Positions 47,010-55,942 of a stretch of 64,000 nucleotides of DNA are shown piece by piece. The notes beneath the pieces were generated by a model that was not told the origin of the DNA, ran no database searches, and saw only the letters and a list, made by a program, of their open reading frames with translations. The stretch comes from Paenibacillus sedimenti. GTDB taxonomy: Bacteria > Bacillota > Bacilli > Paenibacillales > NBRC-103111. The translations under genes were made by a program, and so were the position numbers. Where the stretch lies: positions 62,001 to 126,000 of the forward strand of contig NZ_JACVVD010000009.1 of the NCBI RefSeq assembly GCF_014534655.1, written 5' to 3'. How positions within the stretch are numbered: position 1 is the stretch's first letter; each line of letters opens with the position of its first letter.

Positions 47010-48377
47010 TTAATCTTTGTCATAAATAAAGTTCACATTATGCACAAAGGACCCTATCTGAATATCCTCCGAATCTAGTTTCAGCGGTCTGCCGTTTACA
47101 TAAACATTCTCGAAGGTGACGCCGTCCACAACCCGGGTTTCATCGAATCCCTCGATGCGAGATGGATTTTCGCAATTACCGTTAAAAACGATATCTTTAA
47201 AATATATATTCTCCACTCGTTTTCCCGGCTGCGGATTATATTTCGGATTATGAACGACCCGGATGTTAAAAAGCTCTCCAAGCTCAAATTGCTCGATCCG
47301 GATATTTTCATACCTGATGTTCCGGACTATATTATTGTCCCCGGGATTGATCGCCATACACCCCCAATAATCGGGTTGTGGCTCGTGATGTTCCAAAATG
47401 TCGATGTTTTCAAAAACGATGTTTTCGATGACATTACCACCGTTCTCCGAATCTCCATGGGTTCCAATATTCATGGGATGAGCGACATCCGCCCAAAAGA
47501 TCGAATTTCGAACCGTCACGTTCCGGCTGTCTCCGTGGAAGTCCCCTCGTTGTCCGTATATGGCGATACTATCATCGGAAGTCCTTAGAAAAACATCGTC
47601 GATTTCAATATAAGAACAAGACATCATGTCGATACCGTCACACCAACCTCGGGTACTGAACGTCTTCATGTTGCGGATAGAAATATGTTCGGATTGTCCG
47701 ATTAAAATGGTATAGTGGGGTGGGTCGACCGTAATGATTCCCTCTACTGTAATGTTTTTAGAGAAGGTGATTTCTACACCGCGGTAATACGTAGTTTTTT
47801 CAAAATCGGACATATAGAGCAGCCCTCTGCCCCGTATCGTCACGTCATGCACATGATCGCACACCAAAGCCCCTACAACGACGGCTCCTCCAGCGATATA
47901 AATCGTTTTACCGGAGGGAATACGCAATTGAGGCTCTTCCAAAACATGCATACCTGGTCCGAAATAAATTACATTCGGATCAGTCGGGTCGGGAACGTTC
48001 TCTTCTAACGGGTTTGCAAAAATGTGCAGGTTGTGGAACCTGTCTCCATTTACTTCCAACGATAATTTGCGCGGGCCATCAAGCATGAAGGTCACCCGGT
48101 TACCGCTATAGACGCACTCAAGCCCTGACGATAAGGGGCGAATCAACACTACCTCTACGGAACCTTCGTTCTTCACCACCTCGACCAGGATAGGTCCGGA
48201 GCAATCAAAATAAACCATGGAAGCATTACGCACGTCATGCATATCGACCTTCACGTTATAACAAAACAGCTCCTGCCACTCGCCTTGCAGCGATCGGACT
48301 CGTACCGTGAAATCGGAATTTCCCACCGCTTCTGCCGGTGCGGGATAAGTGACCAAACGATTTTGAACAGCTTTCAA
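47010..48377 (-). CDS. GH28-like beta-helix glycoside hydrolase without signal peptide
   Basis: The 455-residue protein has an N-terminal beta-domain (1-120) and a right-handed beta-helix (about 130-440). The helix phrases SGKTIYIAGGAVVVGALV, GWCDGIDMMSCSYIEIDDVF, RTSDDSIAIYG and NIGTHGDSENGGNVIENIVF resemble the GH28 and GH49-like groups, where paired aspartates (D-G-I-D and S-D-D-S here) act in catalysis. No signal peptide is present, so it should act on imported oligosaccharides such as oligogalacturonides. The start is TTG at 48377 with GGAGG ten bases upstream; no ATG is nearby. It follows the solute-binding protein gene by about 120 bp and probably belongs to its operon. Confidence 0.8.
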   Translation of the reverse strand: MKAVQNRLVTYPAPAEAVGNSDFTVRVRSLQGEWQELFCYNVKVDMHDVRNASMVYFDCSGPILVEVVKNEGSVEVVLIRPLSSGLECVYSGNRVTFMLDGPRKLSLEVNGDRFHNLHIFANPLEENVPDPTDPNVIYFGPGMHVLEEPQLRIPSGKTIYIAGGAVVVGALVCDHVHDVTIRGRGLLYMSDFEKTTYYRGVEITFSKNITVEGIITVDPPHYTILIGQSEHISIRNMKTFSTRGWCDGIDMMSCSYIEIDDVFLRTSDDSIAIYGQRGDFHGDSRNVTVRNSIFWADVAHPMNIGTHGDSENGGNVIENIVFENIDILEHHEPQPDYWGCMAINPGDNNIVRNIRYENIRIEQFELGELFNIRVVHNPKYNPQPGKRVENIYFKDIVFNGNCENPSRIEGFDETRVVDGVTFENVYVNGRPLKLDSEDIQIGSFVHNVNFIYDKD

Positions 48378-48499
48378 ATGAACTTCGCCTCCAAGAACAC
48401 TTATACATGTTGGAAATGAAAAGCCGGGAAAGACCGGAACATAACTTGCATGTTCCAGCTGCCCGGACCAGCTATGAAGCGTTTGTGATTTACTGAAGA

Positions 48500-50077
48500 T
48501 TATTTCTTATTCCGCTCTGTGTATACCTTATTGACTTCATCCGTCAATTCTTGACCGCCGGATTTCAACCAGTTCGCCTTGAAATCGTCAAACGCTTTGT
48601 CCGTATCCGCTTCGCCGGTAACGGCTTTAATCAAGTAAGCGTCCTGGAGCGTCTGTAGATTTGCCCAATACTTCGTCTTGGTGGACAATACGGCAGGTCC
48701 CAAAATGTCTCTGAGCGGCTCATAACCGGTATCCAGCTTCGCCCTCAGGTCTAGCAATTCTTTGCTTGTCGTATATTTGGTCTTGGTAGTATCTACGGCG
48801 TTGAGCGGATTGTAGAAGCTGCCGGCGCCGACTTTTTGAACAATGGCCTCCGGTGCCGTCTTTGCGATGACAAAGTCGCCGTCCTGATCATAGTTGATGC
48901 CCTTTTGACCGAACACCGTCAGCATCCAGAACTCATCATTTGTTGCAATGTAATCCAAAATTTGCTCAATCTTTGTACGTTTCGCTGCATCCTTCTCGAG
49001 CTGAGCGCCTAAGAGTACAGGAGCTTGACGCGCGCCGTACGAGAAGCCGTACACTTTGCCGGCCGGACCGATAACCGGCTTTCCGGCGATAACGTTCTGA
49101 CCCTTGTCCAATCCGGGCTTCGCAATAAATCCGGAGGTCTTAGCGAAGTTACCCCACCCCATGTTGTCGACCATGCCGATCTTTTGGCCGGCGAATTTTT
49201 CATTGAGCTGGTTGTTGTCGGTCGTAATAAACTCAGGATCGATAAGTCCGCCTTTGTACCACTTGTTCAGAAGCTTAAGCGCCGAGCGGGTTTCTTCCGT
49301 GATCCCGCCGTACACGACTTTGCCGTCGGCGCCTAACTTGAACTGATACGGCGATACGCCATGGGCCGAGAATACGGAGGTGAACATTTGGATCGGGAGC
49401 TTGCCTCGGCCCGACATGCCGAACGTATCCTTCTTGCCGTTGCCGTCCGGATCGTTATTGACGAATTTGGTGAGCACATCCTCCAGCTCCGCGAGCGTCT
49501 TCGGAGGCTCGTTGTAGCCGACCTTCTTCAGCCAAGCCTCGTTGTAACCGGGAATGAAGCCTGAATTGCCGTTCGGCCATGCTTTCGGAACCCCCCAGTT
49601 CTTCCCTTTGTAGTTGGCGACGCCCCAGCTGCCTGCGTCAACCGATTCCAGCGCTTTCACATAATTCGGCATGTTCTTCTTGATTTCGTCCGGAGAAATG
49701 CTCGCAATGATGCCCTGATCCGCCCATGCGGCCATATCGGTTTCGTTCGCATCAACCGGGAAAATGTCGGGAATTTGCCCGGAGGCAAGCAGAACGTTGA
49801 ATTTATCTTTCCATGTCGTACGTTCAAATTTGACGTTCTTGATTTTGACGTTGAATTTTTCTTCGATCTTCTTCTGCACATAGTTGTCGTCAGCTTCTGG
49901 GGCATTGAAGTTGTTCGCCCAAGTAATCTCAATCGGTTTTTCATTCGCCGCGGGCTTCGAAGTATTCCCGGACGCCTGCGGAGCAGTCCCGCTTTCCTTG
50001 CCGCAACCGACCGCGATGAGCGACATCGACAAAACTACACTCGTTAGCCCCAGTAGAGTCTTCATATTTTTCTTCAT
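48500..50077 (-). CDS. extracellular solute-binding lipoprotein, LplA type
   Basis: The 525-residue lipoprotein has lipobox AVGC (Cys near residue 25) after LLGLTSVVLSMSLI, then a linker rich in Gly, Thr, Pro and Ala. ITWANNFNAPEADDNYVQKK and LLASGQIPDIFPVDANETD resemble LplA/YtcQ family binding proteins. It is the third gene of an LplB-LplC-LplA operon, 84 bp after the LplC-type gene. GGGAGGATC lies just before the ATG. The substrate probably derives from the polymer attacked by the adjacent lyase-like and GH28-like enzymes. Confidence 0.92.
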   Translation of the reverse strand: MKKNMKTLLGLTSVVLSMSLIAVGCGKESGTAPQASGNTSKPAANEKPIEITWANNFNAPEADDNYVQKKIEEKFNVKIKNVKFERTTWKDKFNVLLASGQIPDIFPVDANETDMAAWADQGIIASISPDEIKKNMPNYVKALESVDAGSWGVANYKGKNWGVPKAWPNGNSGFIPGYNEAWLKKVGYNEPPKTLAELEDVLTKFVNNDPDGNGKKDTFGMSGRGKLPIQMFTSVFSAHGVSPYQFKLGADGKVVYGGITEETRSALKLLNKWYKGGLIDPEFITTDNNQLNEKFAGQKIGMVDNMGWGNFAKTSGFIAKPGLDKGQNVIAGKPVIGPAGKVYGFSYGARQAPVLLGAQLEKDAAKRTKIEQILDYIATNDEFWMLTVFGQKGINYDQDGDFVIAKTAPEAIVQKVGAGSFYNPLNAVDTTKTKYTTSKELLDLRAKLDTGYEPLRDILGPAVLSTKTKYWANLQTLQDAYLIKAVTGEADTDKAFDDFKANWLKSGGQELTDEVNKVYTERNKK

Positions 50078-50161
50078 TTGTTGATCCTCCCTTTTTTTCC
50101 TAGAAGTATATAGTTAGACGGGATGCTATAAAAGCGTACCGTATAAACCCGTTTATCGCTA

Positions 50162-51025
50162 TTAGCCCTTAACCGAACCGACCAAGGTTCCTTTGACAAA
50201 ATATTTCTGAATGAACGGATACACGATCAGGATCGGCAACGCGGTAAACATGATAGCTGCTGCTTTGACGGTTTCCTGCGTATCAAACTCTGTTGAGATC
50301 GGAAGAAGAGGGTCTCCCTCGGTAGTAATTACAAGTCGTCTTAAGAACGTCTGCAGCACGAACAGCTTTTGGTCCTGCAGGTACATTAGCGCATCGAACC
50401 ATGCGTTCCAATGCCCGACGGCAGACCAGAGCGCCAGGGTAGCGAGAACTGGCTTCGACAGCGGAATCACGATGGTGAACAAGATTCGCAATTCGCTGGC
50501 CCCGTCGATTTTTGCCGAGTCCTCCAGCTCCTCCGGAAGGCTCATAAAGAAATTGCGGAGAATCAGCAGCGAATAGGTGCTGATCAAGGCAGGGATGATC
50601 AACGACCACCGCGAATCAATGAACCCGAGCGATTTGACCAACAGATAGGTCGGAATGAGCCCGCCGCTAAAAAACATCGTAATGACGATAAACATCATGT
50701 AAAAATTGCGGTGCGGAAGATACTTCTTCGAGAGCGGGTAAGCTGCCATCGACATGAAAAGGATCGTCAGAAACGTCCCGACAACGGTGCGAAAAACTGT
50801 GTTCCATAAAGCGAGCCAAATATTTTTGTCAGCCAAAACCCGATCCCAAGCGTATAGCGATATTTCGCGCGGGTACCAATGCATGCCCTGCCGAAGCGCC
50901 TCGGTTGACGTACTGAAGGAAATCGAAAGAACGTGGATAAAGGGATAGATCATGCAGATGCACAACAAAGTGATAAATCCGATCAAGAAAACCTGAAACA
51001 CTTTTTCTCCGGAACTGATCTTCAT
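50162..51025 (-). CDS. carbohydrate ABC transporter permease, LplC/YtcP type
   Basis: The 287-residue permease starts with a first span FQVFLIGFITLLCICMIYPF and the loop FSTSTEALRQGMHWYPREIS. The EAA-type loop is LEDSAKIDGASELRILFTIV and the C-terminus QKYFVKGTLVGSVKG is typical of the LplC branch. It follows the LplB-type gene by 27 bp. AAAGGAA lies ahead of the ATG. Confidence 0.92.
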   Translation of the reverse strand: MKISSGEKVFQVFLIGFITLLCICMIYPFIHVLSISFSTSTEALRQGMHWYPREISLYAWDRVLADKNIWLALWNTVFRTVVGTFLTILFMSMAAYPLSKKYLPHRNFYMMFIVITMFFSGGLIPTYLLVKSLGFIDSRWSLIIPALISTYSLLILRNFFMSLPEELEDSAKIDGASELRILFTIVIPLSKPVLATLALWSAVGHWNAWFDALMYLQDQKLFVLQTFLRRLVITTEGDPLLPISTEFDTQETVKAAAIMFTALPILIVYPFIQKYFVKGTLVGSVKG

Positions 51026-51052
51026 GCTTGTTCATTCCTTTCGGGTCATTTC

Positions 51053-52027
51053 TTACGTAATTCCTTCTTGACCCAGTTTTTTCACAATATAATTCGTAGA
51101 CAGCACCAGAATTAATCCGACCACATTCTTGAACAGTCCTACAGCCGTCGTTAGGCTGAATTGTGCGTTTTGCAGCCCCACACGGTACACATACGTGTCC
51201 AAAATATCGGCTACACCGTAAGTGGCGGGCGAATACAAAGAGAGGATCTGGTCAAAACCTGCGTCCAGAATGTGGCCAACCCGCAGGATTAACAAGATGG
51301 TGATAACCGGAAGAATGGACGGAAGTGTAATATGAAGCGTTTGCTTCCAGCGGTTCGCTCCGTCGATGACGGCCGCTTCATACAGCTGCTGATCAACGCC
51401 GGCCAAAGCCGCCAAATAGATGATCATGCCCCATCCGACTTCTTTCCAGATAGCCGATGTGACCAGCGTAAACCTAAAATAGCTTTCGTCCCCAAGAAAA
51501 TAAATCGGTTGAAAACCGAGCAGCTTGATGAGATAGTTGACGACTCCGGTATTCGGGGAGAGCAGCGTAATTAAAATGCCCCCGAGAACGATCCACGATA
51601 AAAAGTGAGGTAAATACGAGATCGTCTGAGCGACCTTCTTAAAAGCCGAAACCCGGATTTCATTAAACAGCAGAGCCAATATGATCGGAGCGGGAAATCC
51701 GATTACGATGTGATAAAAGCTGATCACAAGCGTATTCTTCATGATTTTCCAAAAGTCTGGGGACATGACAAACATATAATGAAAATGCTTGAACCCCACC
51801 CAAGGACTCTCCCAGATTCCTTTCATAATATAAAAATCTTTAAAAGCCAATTGAATGCCATACATGGGACCGTAATGAAATACGGCATACCAGATTAACA
51901 CAGGAGCGAGTAACAAGAATAAATACTTGTTCTTTTTATATTGTCTCCAGTTATACGCCAATCTCGATTCCGTTTTTTTGCCGACTTCTTTGACACCGCT
52001 TAGTTCAGAGGCGTTTGCCGGATTCAT
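51053..52027 (-). CDS. carbohydrate ABC transporter permease, LplB type
   Basis: The 324-residue permease carries a soluble N-terminal extension (about 1-35), then YLFLLLAPVLIWYAVFHYGP and the family phrase MYGIQLAFKDFYIMKGIWES. The EAA-type loop is YEAAVIDGANRWKQTLHITL. It is the first gene of the second transporter operon, 64 bp downstream of the 52-bp regulatory element B. AAAGGAG lies about ten bases before the ATG. Confidence 0.92.
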   Translation of the reverse strand: MNPANASELSGVKEVGKKTESRLAYNWRQYKKNKYLFLLLAPVLIWYAVFHYGPMYGIQLAFKDFYIMKGIWESPWVGFKHFHYMFVMSPDFWKIMKNTLVISFYHIVIGFPAPIILALLFNEIRVSAFKKVAQTISYLPHFLSWIVLGGILITLLSPNTGVVNYLIKLLGFQPIYFLGDESYFRFTLVTSAIWKEVGWGMIIYLAALAGVDQQLYEAAVIDGANRWKQTLHITLPSILPVITILLILRVGHILDAGFDQILSLYSPATYGVADILDTYVYRVGLQNAQFSLTTAVGLFKNVVGLILVLSTNYIVKKLGQEGIT

Positions 52028-52090
52028 GTTTGCAAGCTCCTTTCACAGTTAAGATTGAGGCCTCGTTTCCATAGCTCAACTTTATATGCA

Positions 52091-52142
52091 TGAAAGCGTT
52101 TTTTCTATTGTAATATCGTTCAATTTCCTAAGAAATCTTTCA
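52091..52142 (-). promoter_or_regulatory. 52-bp regulatory element, copy B
   Basis: This is the second copy of the element also found at 46858-46909 (43/52 identical, no gaps). On the minus strand it contains TGAAAGATTTCT, TACAAT and AACGCTTTCA in the same spacing. It lies between the regulator gene's terminator and the LplB-type gene, where a promoter is required. Confidence 0.65.
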
Positions 52143-52190
52143 GATTGGATTGTATTTTCTTTAATTAATCAAGAATAACCGGCTTTCTAA

Positions 52191-52221
52191 CAAAAAAAAG
52201 CAACCTACAATAGGCTGCTTG
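52191..52221 (-). terminator. terminator of the AraC-type regulator gene
   Basis: On the minus strand AAGCAGCCTA pairs with TAGGTTGCTT (one G-U pair) around TTG, followed by a T-run of eight, 13 bp past the regulator stop. Confidence 0.85.
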
Positions 52222-52233
52222 ATAAGTATCCCG

Positions 52234-54465
52234 CTATATGGCATTCGCATTTGTTTTTTTCGACTGCCTGTATTGAACCGGTGTGATGCCGAAGCGGGCT
52301 TTAAATTTATTATGAAAATATTGCGGGTTACGGTACCCGACCAGGGTTGCGATTTCTGCAACGGATAAGCTGGTGTCTTCACGCAACAAATTTGCTGCTT
52401 TGTCTAAACGAGCCCGAGTTACATATTCGGTAAACGATTCCCTCATCACTTCGCCGAACAGGGTTGAAATATAAGCAGGAGCGAGCGAAGCCACTTCGGA
52501 AAGAATATTGAGCGAAAGGTCTTCATCCAAATGTTCGTCGATATAAGTCTTCAATTTTAATATGACTTCGGCATGCGCATGATTGCCCGATTCACGGACA
52601 TGAAACACAATTTGTCCCGAGAGGCTCCGAATGGAGTCCATCGTGGCCGACAGCGTATCTTTTTTTAGTTCATCCATGAGGTTGGAAGGGGGTACAAACT
52701 GCTGCAAATCCAATTCGATCACAACCTGATACAGTGTGGAAACGACTTGAAGCAGCGCCAATTCCACAGCTTCGAGCTGCATGTTCCGTTCAGCCAAAAT
52801 ATGGGCGAAATCATCGATAAACTGATTCGCCCCATTTACGTCCCCGGCCTTCAACGCATTTTTATAAAGATCGAACGAAAACAGATACGGCGTCGAGTCA
52901 AACGAGGAAATCTTCGAGTGCTGAACAATCGCTTCCTGGCCATACAAAAAACGATAGCGATAGGCTTGCTGTGCCAATTGATAGGAGATCGGGATTTCTT
53001 CCAGCGATTGAACCAGTGTTCCAATAGCAGCTCCGATACGGATATCCTCATAGATGACCTCTTTGACCCGAATCAAATCCTCGGCAATCGCCTCATCATC
53101 GACCTCTACATAAGGATCAAAGAAGCAGATGATAGCTGCCTCTTTCGCATTCAAGCACACAATCTCGTAGCTTATAGGATGGTCAATCTGCTCATAACGC
53201 AGCTTGAACTCCTTACTTTGTCCCTGGACGAGTGAAATATACACAACAAGAAAGCGGCAGTCCTGAGGCAAGCCGTCTATTTGCTCCAGCCCGAGGCTGG
53301 CGCCCAAAACAAGATTTTTCATCTCGTTCGTTTTCGCCAGGGATTCCAGGGTCACGATTTTTTGTCCCATCATATTCAGCGCATTGTCAATAATTGCGTA
53401 TTCGTTCATTCGTGTCTGTGCTGGAGTGGGTTGATGAAAACTCCTTATATGCTGTACTAACCTTTTCATAGGGATATAAAATCGTTTTGAAATCATGTAA
53501 GAAATGACGAACCCGATCAAGAGCACCAGACTGCAGCCAACAAATATCTTAGTTTTGAACTGATTGGAAGCCAGCACGAACGAATTCATCGGGCGAATCA
53601 TCGCGTAGGTGAAGCCGTTCGCCGACTTCGATCCTTCGAGATGCGATAAAACGATGGCTCCGTTTTTGCTGTCTGCAATCTCCCTCAAAGTCTCGCCGGC
53701 TCCGATTGCTTTCTGAACAAGAAGGATTTCGTCCGGATTGGTATCCGCCGACTGAATGATCAACTCTCCGTTCTTATCGAAGATATAAAGCCTCTCGTTC
53801 GGAGAGCTCACGATTTTCGCGGCGGCTTGCTTCACATAATCCAGATCTACGTCTACAAACAAGTACCCTTTAGTCAAAACACCGGAAGACCCGTACGGAA
53901 GCTGAACGACATAAGTCATCACTTGCTTCCCGTCAATTATACTATTGTTTGGGTCCGATAAAGTTCGGGTGATCCAGCGATTCAGAACGGTTTGATTCAG
54001 TTGCCCAATGAATGCAGCATCAGTGGAATTTTCGGGCATTGTATAAAATGCATCGCTATCAATGACATAATTTCCTGTTTGAAAATAGACCGTCAATTTG
54101 TAAGCGCCATCAATCGCTTGCTTGAACATATCGAGATCCTGGCGAAAGGCTGCAATGCGGCTAAGGTTGCCTTCCCAGCCATTATCTAATAAATAATTCA
54201 TATACGAGCTATTCTGTATGAAAATAGTGGACAAGGCTTTGTTTTGAAGATTGTCCTCGTATTTTTTAAGCAGTGTCTGTTCGACATAATTCTTTACGGT
54301 AGAAAGCCGGTTCTGGCTGTCCCTCGCGATTTCATCGACCATCATCCGGTTCGCCTGGGTATACAGGTAACCTCCCGCGAGCCCGATGAGGACAACAGCT
54401 AATATGGTGTAGGATAAGATGAGACGGGTGAAAAAGCTATGTTTGTATTTGGGCAGCACTCTCAT
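52234..54465 (-). CDS. membrane-bound AraC family regulator, YesS-like
   Basis: The 743-residue protein combines sensing and DNA binding without a kinase. A transmembrane segment (about 13-35, LILSYTILAVVLIGLAGGYL), an extracellular region with a Cache-like fold and a second span (about 290-312, FVGCSLVLLIGFVISYMISK) are followed by a cytoplasmic linker. The C-terminal AraC domain (about 640-740) contains LSLNILSEVASLAPAYISTL and SVAEIATLVGYRNPQYFHNK. Length and layout match Bacillus YesS, which controls rhamnogalacturonan genes. The ATG at 54465 has GGAGGG six bases upstream. It probably activates the two 52-bp elements next door. Confidence 0.92.
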   Translation of the reverse strand: MRVLPKYKHSFFTRLILSYTILAVVLIGLAGGYLYTQANRMMVDEIARDSQNRLSTVKNYVEQTLLKKYEDNLQNKALSTIFIQNSSYMNYLLDNGWEGNLSRIAAFRQDLDMFKQAIDGAYKLTVYFQTGNYVIDSDAFYTMPENSTDAAFIGQLNQTVLNRWITRTLSDPNNSIIDGKQVMTYVVQLPYGSSGVLTKGYLFVDVDLDYVKQAAAKIVSSPNERLYIFDKNGELIIQSADTNPDEILLVQKAIGAGETLREIADSKNGAIVLSHLEGSKSANGFTYAMIRPMNSFVLASNQFKTKIFVGCSLVLLIGFVISYMISKRFYIPMKRLVQHIRSFHQPTPAQTRMNEYAIIDNALNMMGQKIVTLESLAKTNEMKNLVLGASLGLEQIDGLPQDCRFLVVYISLVQGQSKEFKLRYEQIDHPISYEIVCLNAKEAAIICFFDPYVEVDDEAIAEDLIRVKEVIYEDIRIGAAIGTLVQSLEEIPISYQLAQQAYRYRFLYGQEAIVQHSKISSFDSTPYLFSFDLYKNALKAGDVNGANQFIDDFAHILAERNMQLEAVELALLQVVSTLYQVVIELDLQQFVPPSNLMDELKKDTLSATMDSIRSLSGQIVFHVRESGNHAHAEVILKLKTYIDEHLDEDLSLNILSEVASLAPAYISTLFGEVMRESFTEYVTRARLDKAANLLREDTSLSVAEIATLVGYRNPQYFHNKFKARFGITPVQYRQSKKTNANAI

Positions 54466-54488
54466 ATATATCCCTCCAATGAAATAGA

Positions 54489-54533
54489 CCTGTGAGCCGC
54501 TGATTTCATTTTGCAAACAGCTTGACTCACAGG
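54489..54533 (-). promoter_or_regulatory. leader hairpin of the YesS-like gene
   Basis: CCTGTGAG (54489-54496) pairs with CTCACAGG (54526-54533), with an inner GCTG/CAGC pairing. It lies between the frameshifted binding-protein gene and the regulator, 12 bp ahead of the regulator's ribosome binding site. It may end the upstream transcript or shape the leader; no U-tract is present. Confidence 0.45.
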
Positions 54534-54605
54534 CCCATATTACTCTATTTCATTGTACTTGGCAATATAACGGATCAAATGTTGCAGCCTGCTCCCTGAG
54601 TTGAA

Positions 54606-55914
54606 TTATTGTTGAACAACAGCATTATCCCAAGCCTGATCTGCTTTTAATAACATTTCATCCAAAGATATTTTATCGGCAAGGTAATCCGTTATAAGCT
54701 TATAGAAAATGTTTCGGAACGCGGGAGGCATATGGTTTTCTCCCCAATAGTGTTCCAGTGAATGTAGTTTAACCGATCTTGAATCGTTTATTATATCCAG
54801 TACTTTTTGCATCGGTTCCGTCGTTTTGTAAGGTATGGCTTCTTTCGTGGCGGGAATGCCGCTGACGGCTTCCAGATACCGTCGATATTCATCCGAACTA
54901 TAGAAAAAATGCAGAAATTGTTTGATAAATTTCAGTCTATTCGGATCGTTCGCCGCATCGGATGAGATGGCCCAACCGGTTGGCTGAGGGAGTCCAAAAA
55001 TATAGCGGGTTCCCTTCCGGTCCGGCAAGGCGAAAAAACCGATTTCGAAATTGGGATCCGCTTCCTCGATCTGTTTGAACATCCAAGGTCCTGAGTATAA
55101 CATCGCCGCTTTGCCGGAAACCAGATAAGACGCAGTCTGATTATCAGCGATACTGAGGAACCCGGGTTCCACATACCCGTTCTTCCATAGCGCAGCAAGC
55201 TCCTTCATGGCTTCAGCAGGACCTGCATCGGTCCAGCTTACTTGCCCTGCGGATCGTTTGCGATTCCAGTCCGTATCCTGACTGTATACATAGTCCAGCA
55301 GGAACTTATTGACCCAAAATCCCATATGCCAAATGTCTTTGCCCCCTACTATATAATGGAGAGATGCCGGATTGTTTGATCTTCCGGCAAATGTCCATAA
55401 ATTCCTGATACGTTTGGGGTCCATGATCGATGCCCAATTGTCGAAACAGCTTTTTGTTATAAATGATGCCATTAGGCGGTATTGCCGCAATCGGTGCGTT
55501 ATACACTTTACCGTTTACTTTAGGAATGTCACCAAACAGATATTGTATGTCTTGGGGCATCTCGGAGAGCAATCCTGCGTCCACAAACATTTGCGTATTG
55601 CGCATTTCGACCAAGTCCGGAAATTCACCTACAGCGTCCTTCGTTACCAAGAAATCCGAATAGGGCTCATCCCGTGAATGGATATCCTTGATTTGGACAT
55701 TCAGATGCGTTTTTTTAAAATCGTTGATAATCGTCTGAATCCCTTTTTTATGAGCGTTATCGCCTCCTGCGAAAGCTACAGTGATGGAAATCGACTCCGT
55801 GAATTGACCAGCATGCTGATCGCCTATTCCATCCTCCGGGGGCACGCATCCTGCAAGAACAACCGCAACGACGATGAGGAAAGGCACGCAATTGCCGGAT
55901 ATTATTTTTGACAT
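54606..55914 (-). pseudogene. frameshifted extracellular solute-binding lipoprotein
   Basis: Two overlapping frames make one binding protein. The first (55914 to about 55350) has a signal with lipobox LAGC (Cys near residue 22) and QTIINDFKKTHLNVQIKDIH, ending sensibly at IKQSGISPLY. The second (about 55350 to 54606) resumes with IVGGKDIWHMGFWVNKFL and runs to the normal end (AAMLYSGPWMFKQIEEADPN, EAVSGIPATKEAIPY). One extra base near 55347-55357, beside a run of five Cs and an ATATA, breaks the frame. The joined protein would be about 435 residues. It follows the response regulator by 28 bp, so it is probably a ligand-sensing partner of the kinase rather than a transporter subunit. Confidence 0.8.
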
Positions 55915-55942
55915 GACCGTGTTCCTCCTTCCTGGAATATCG

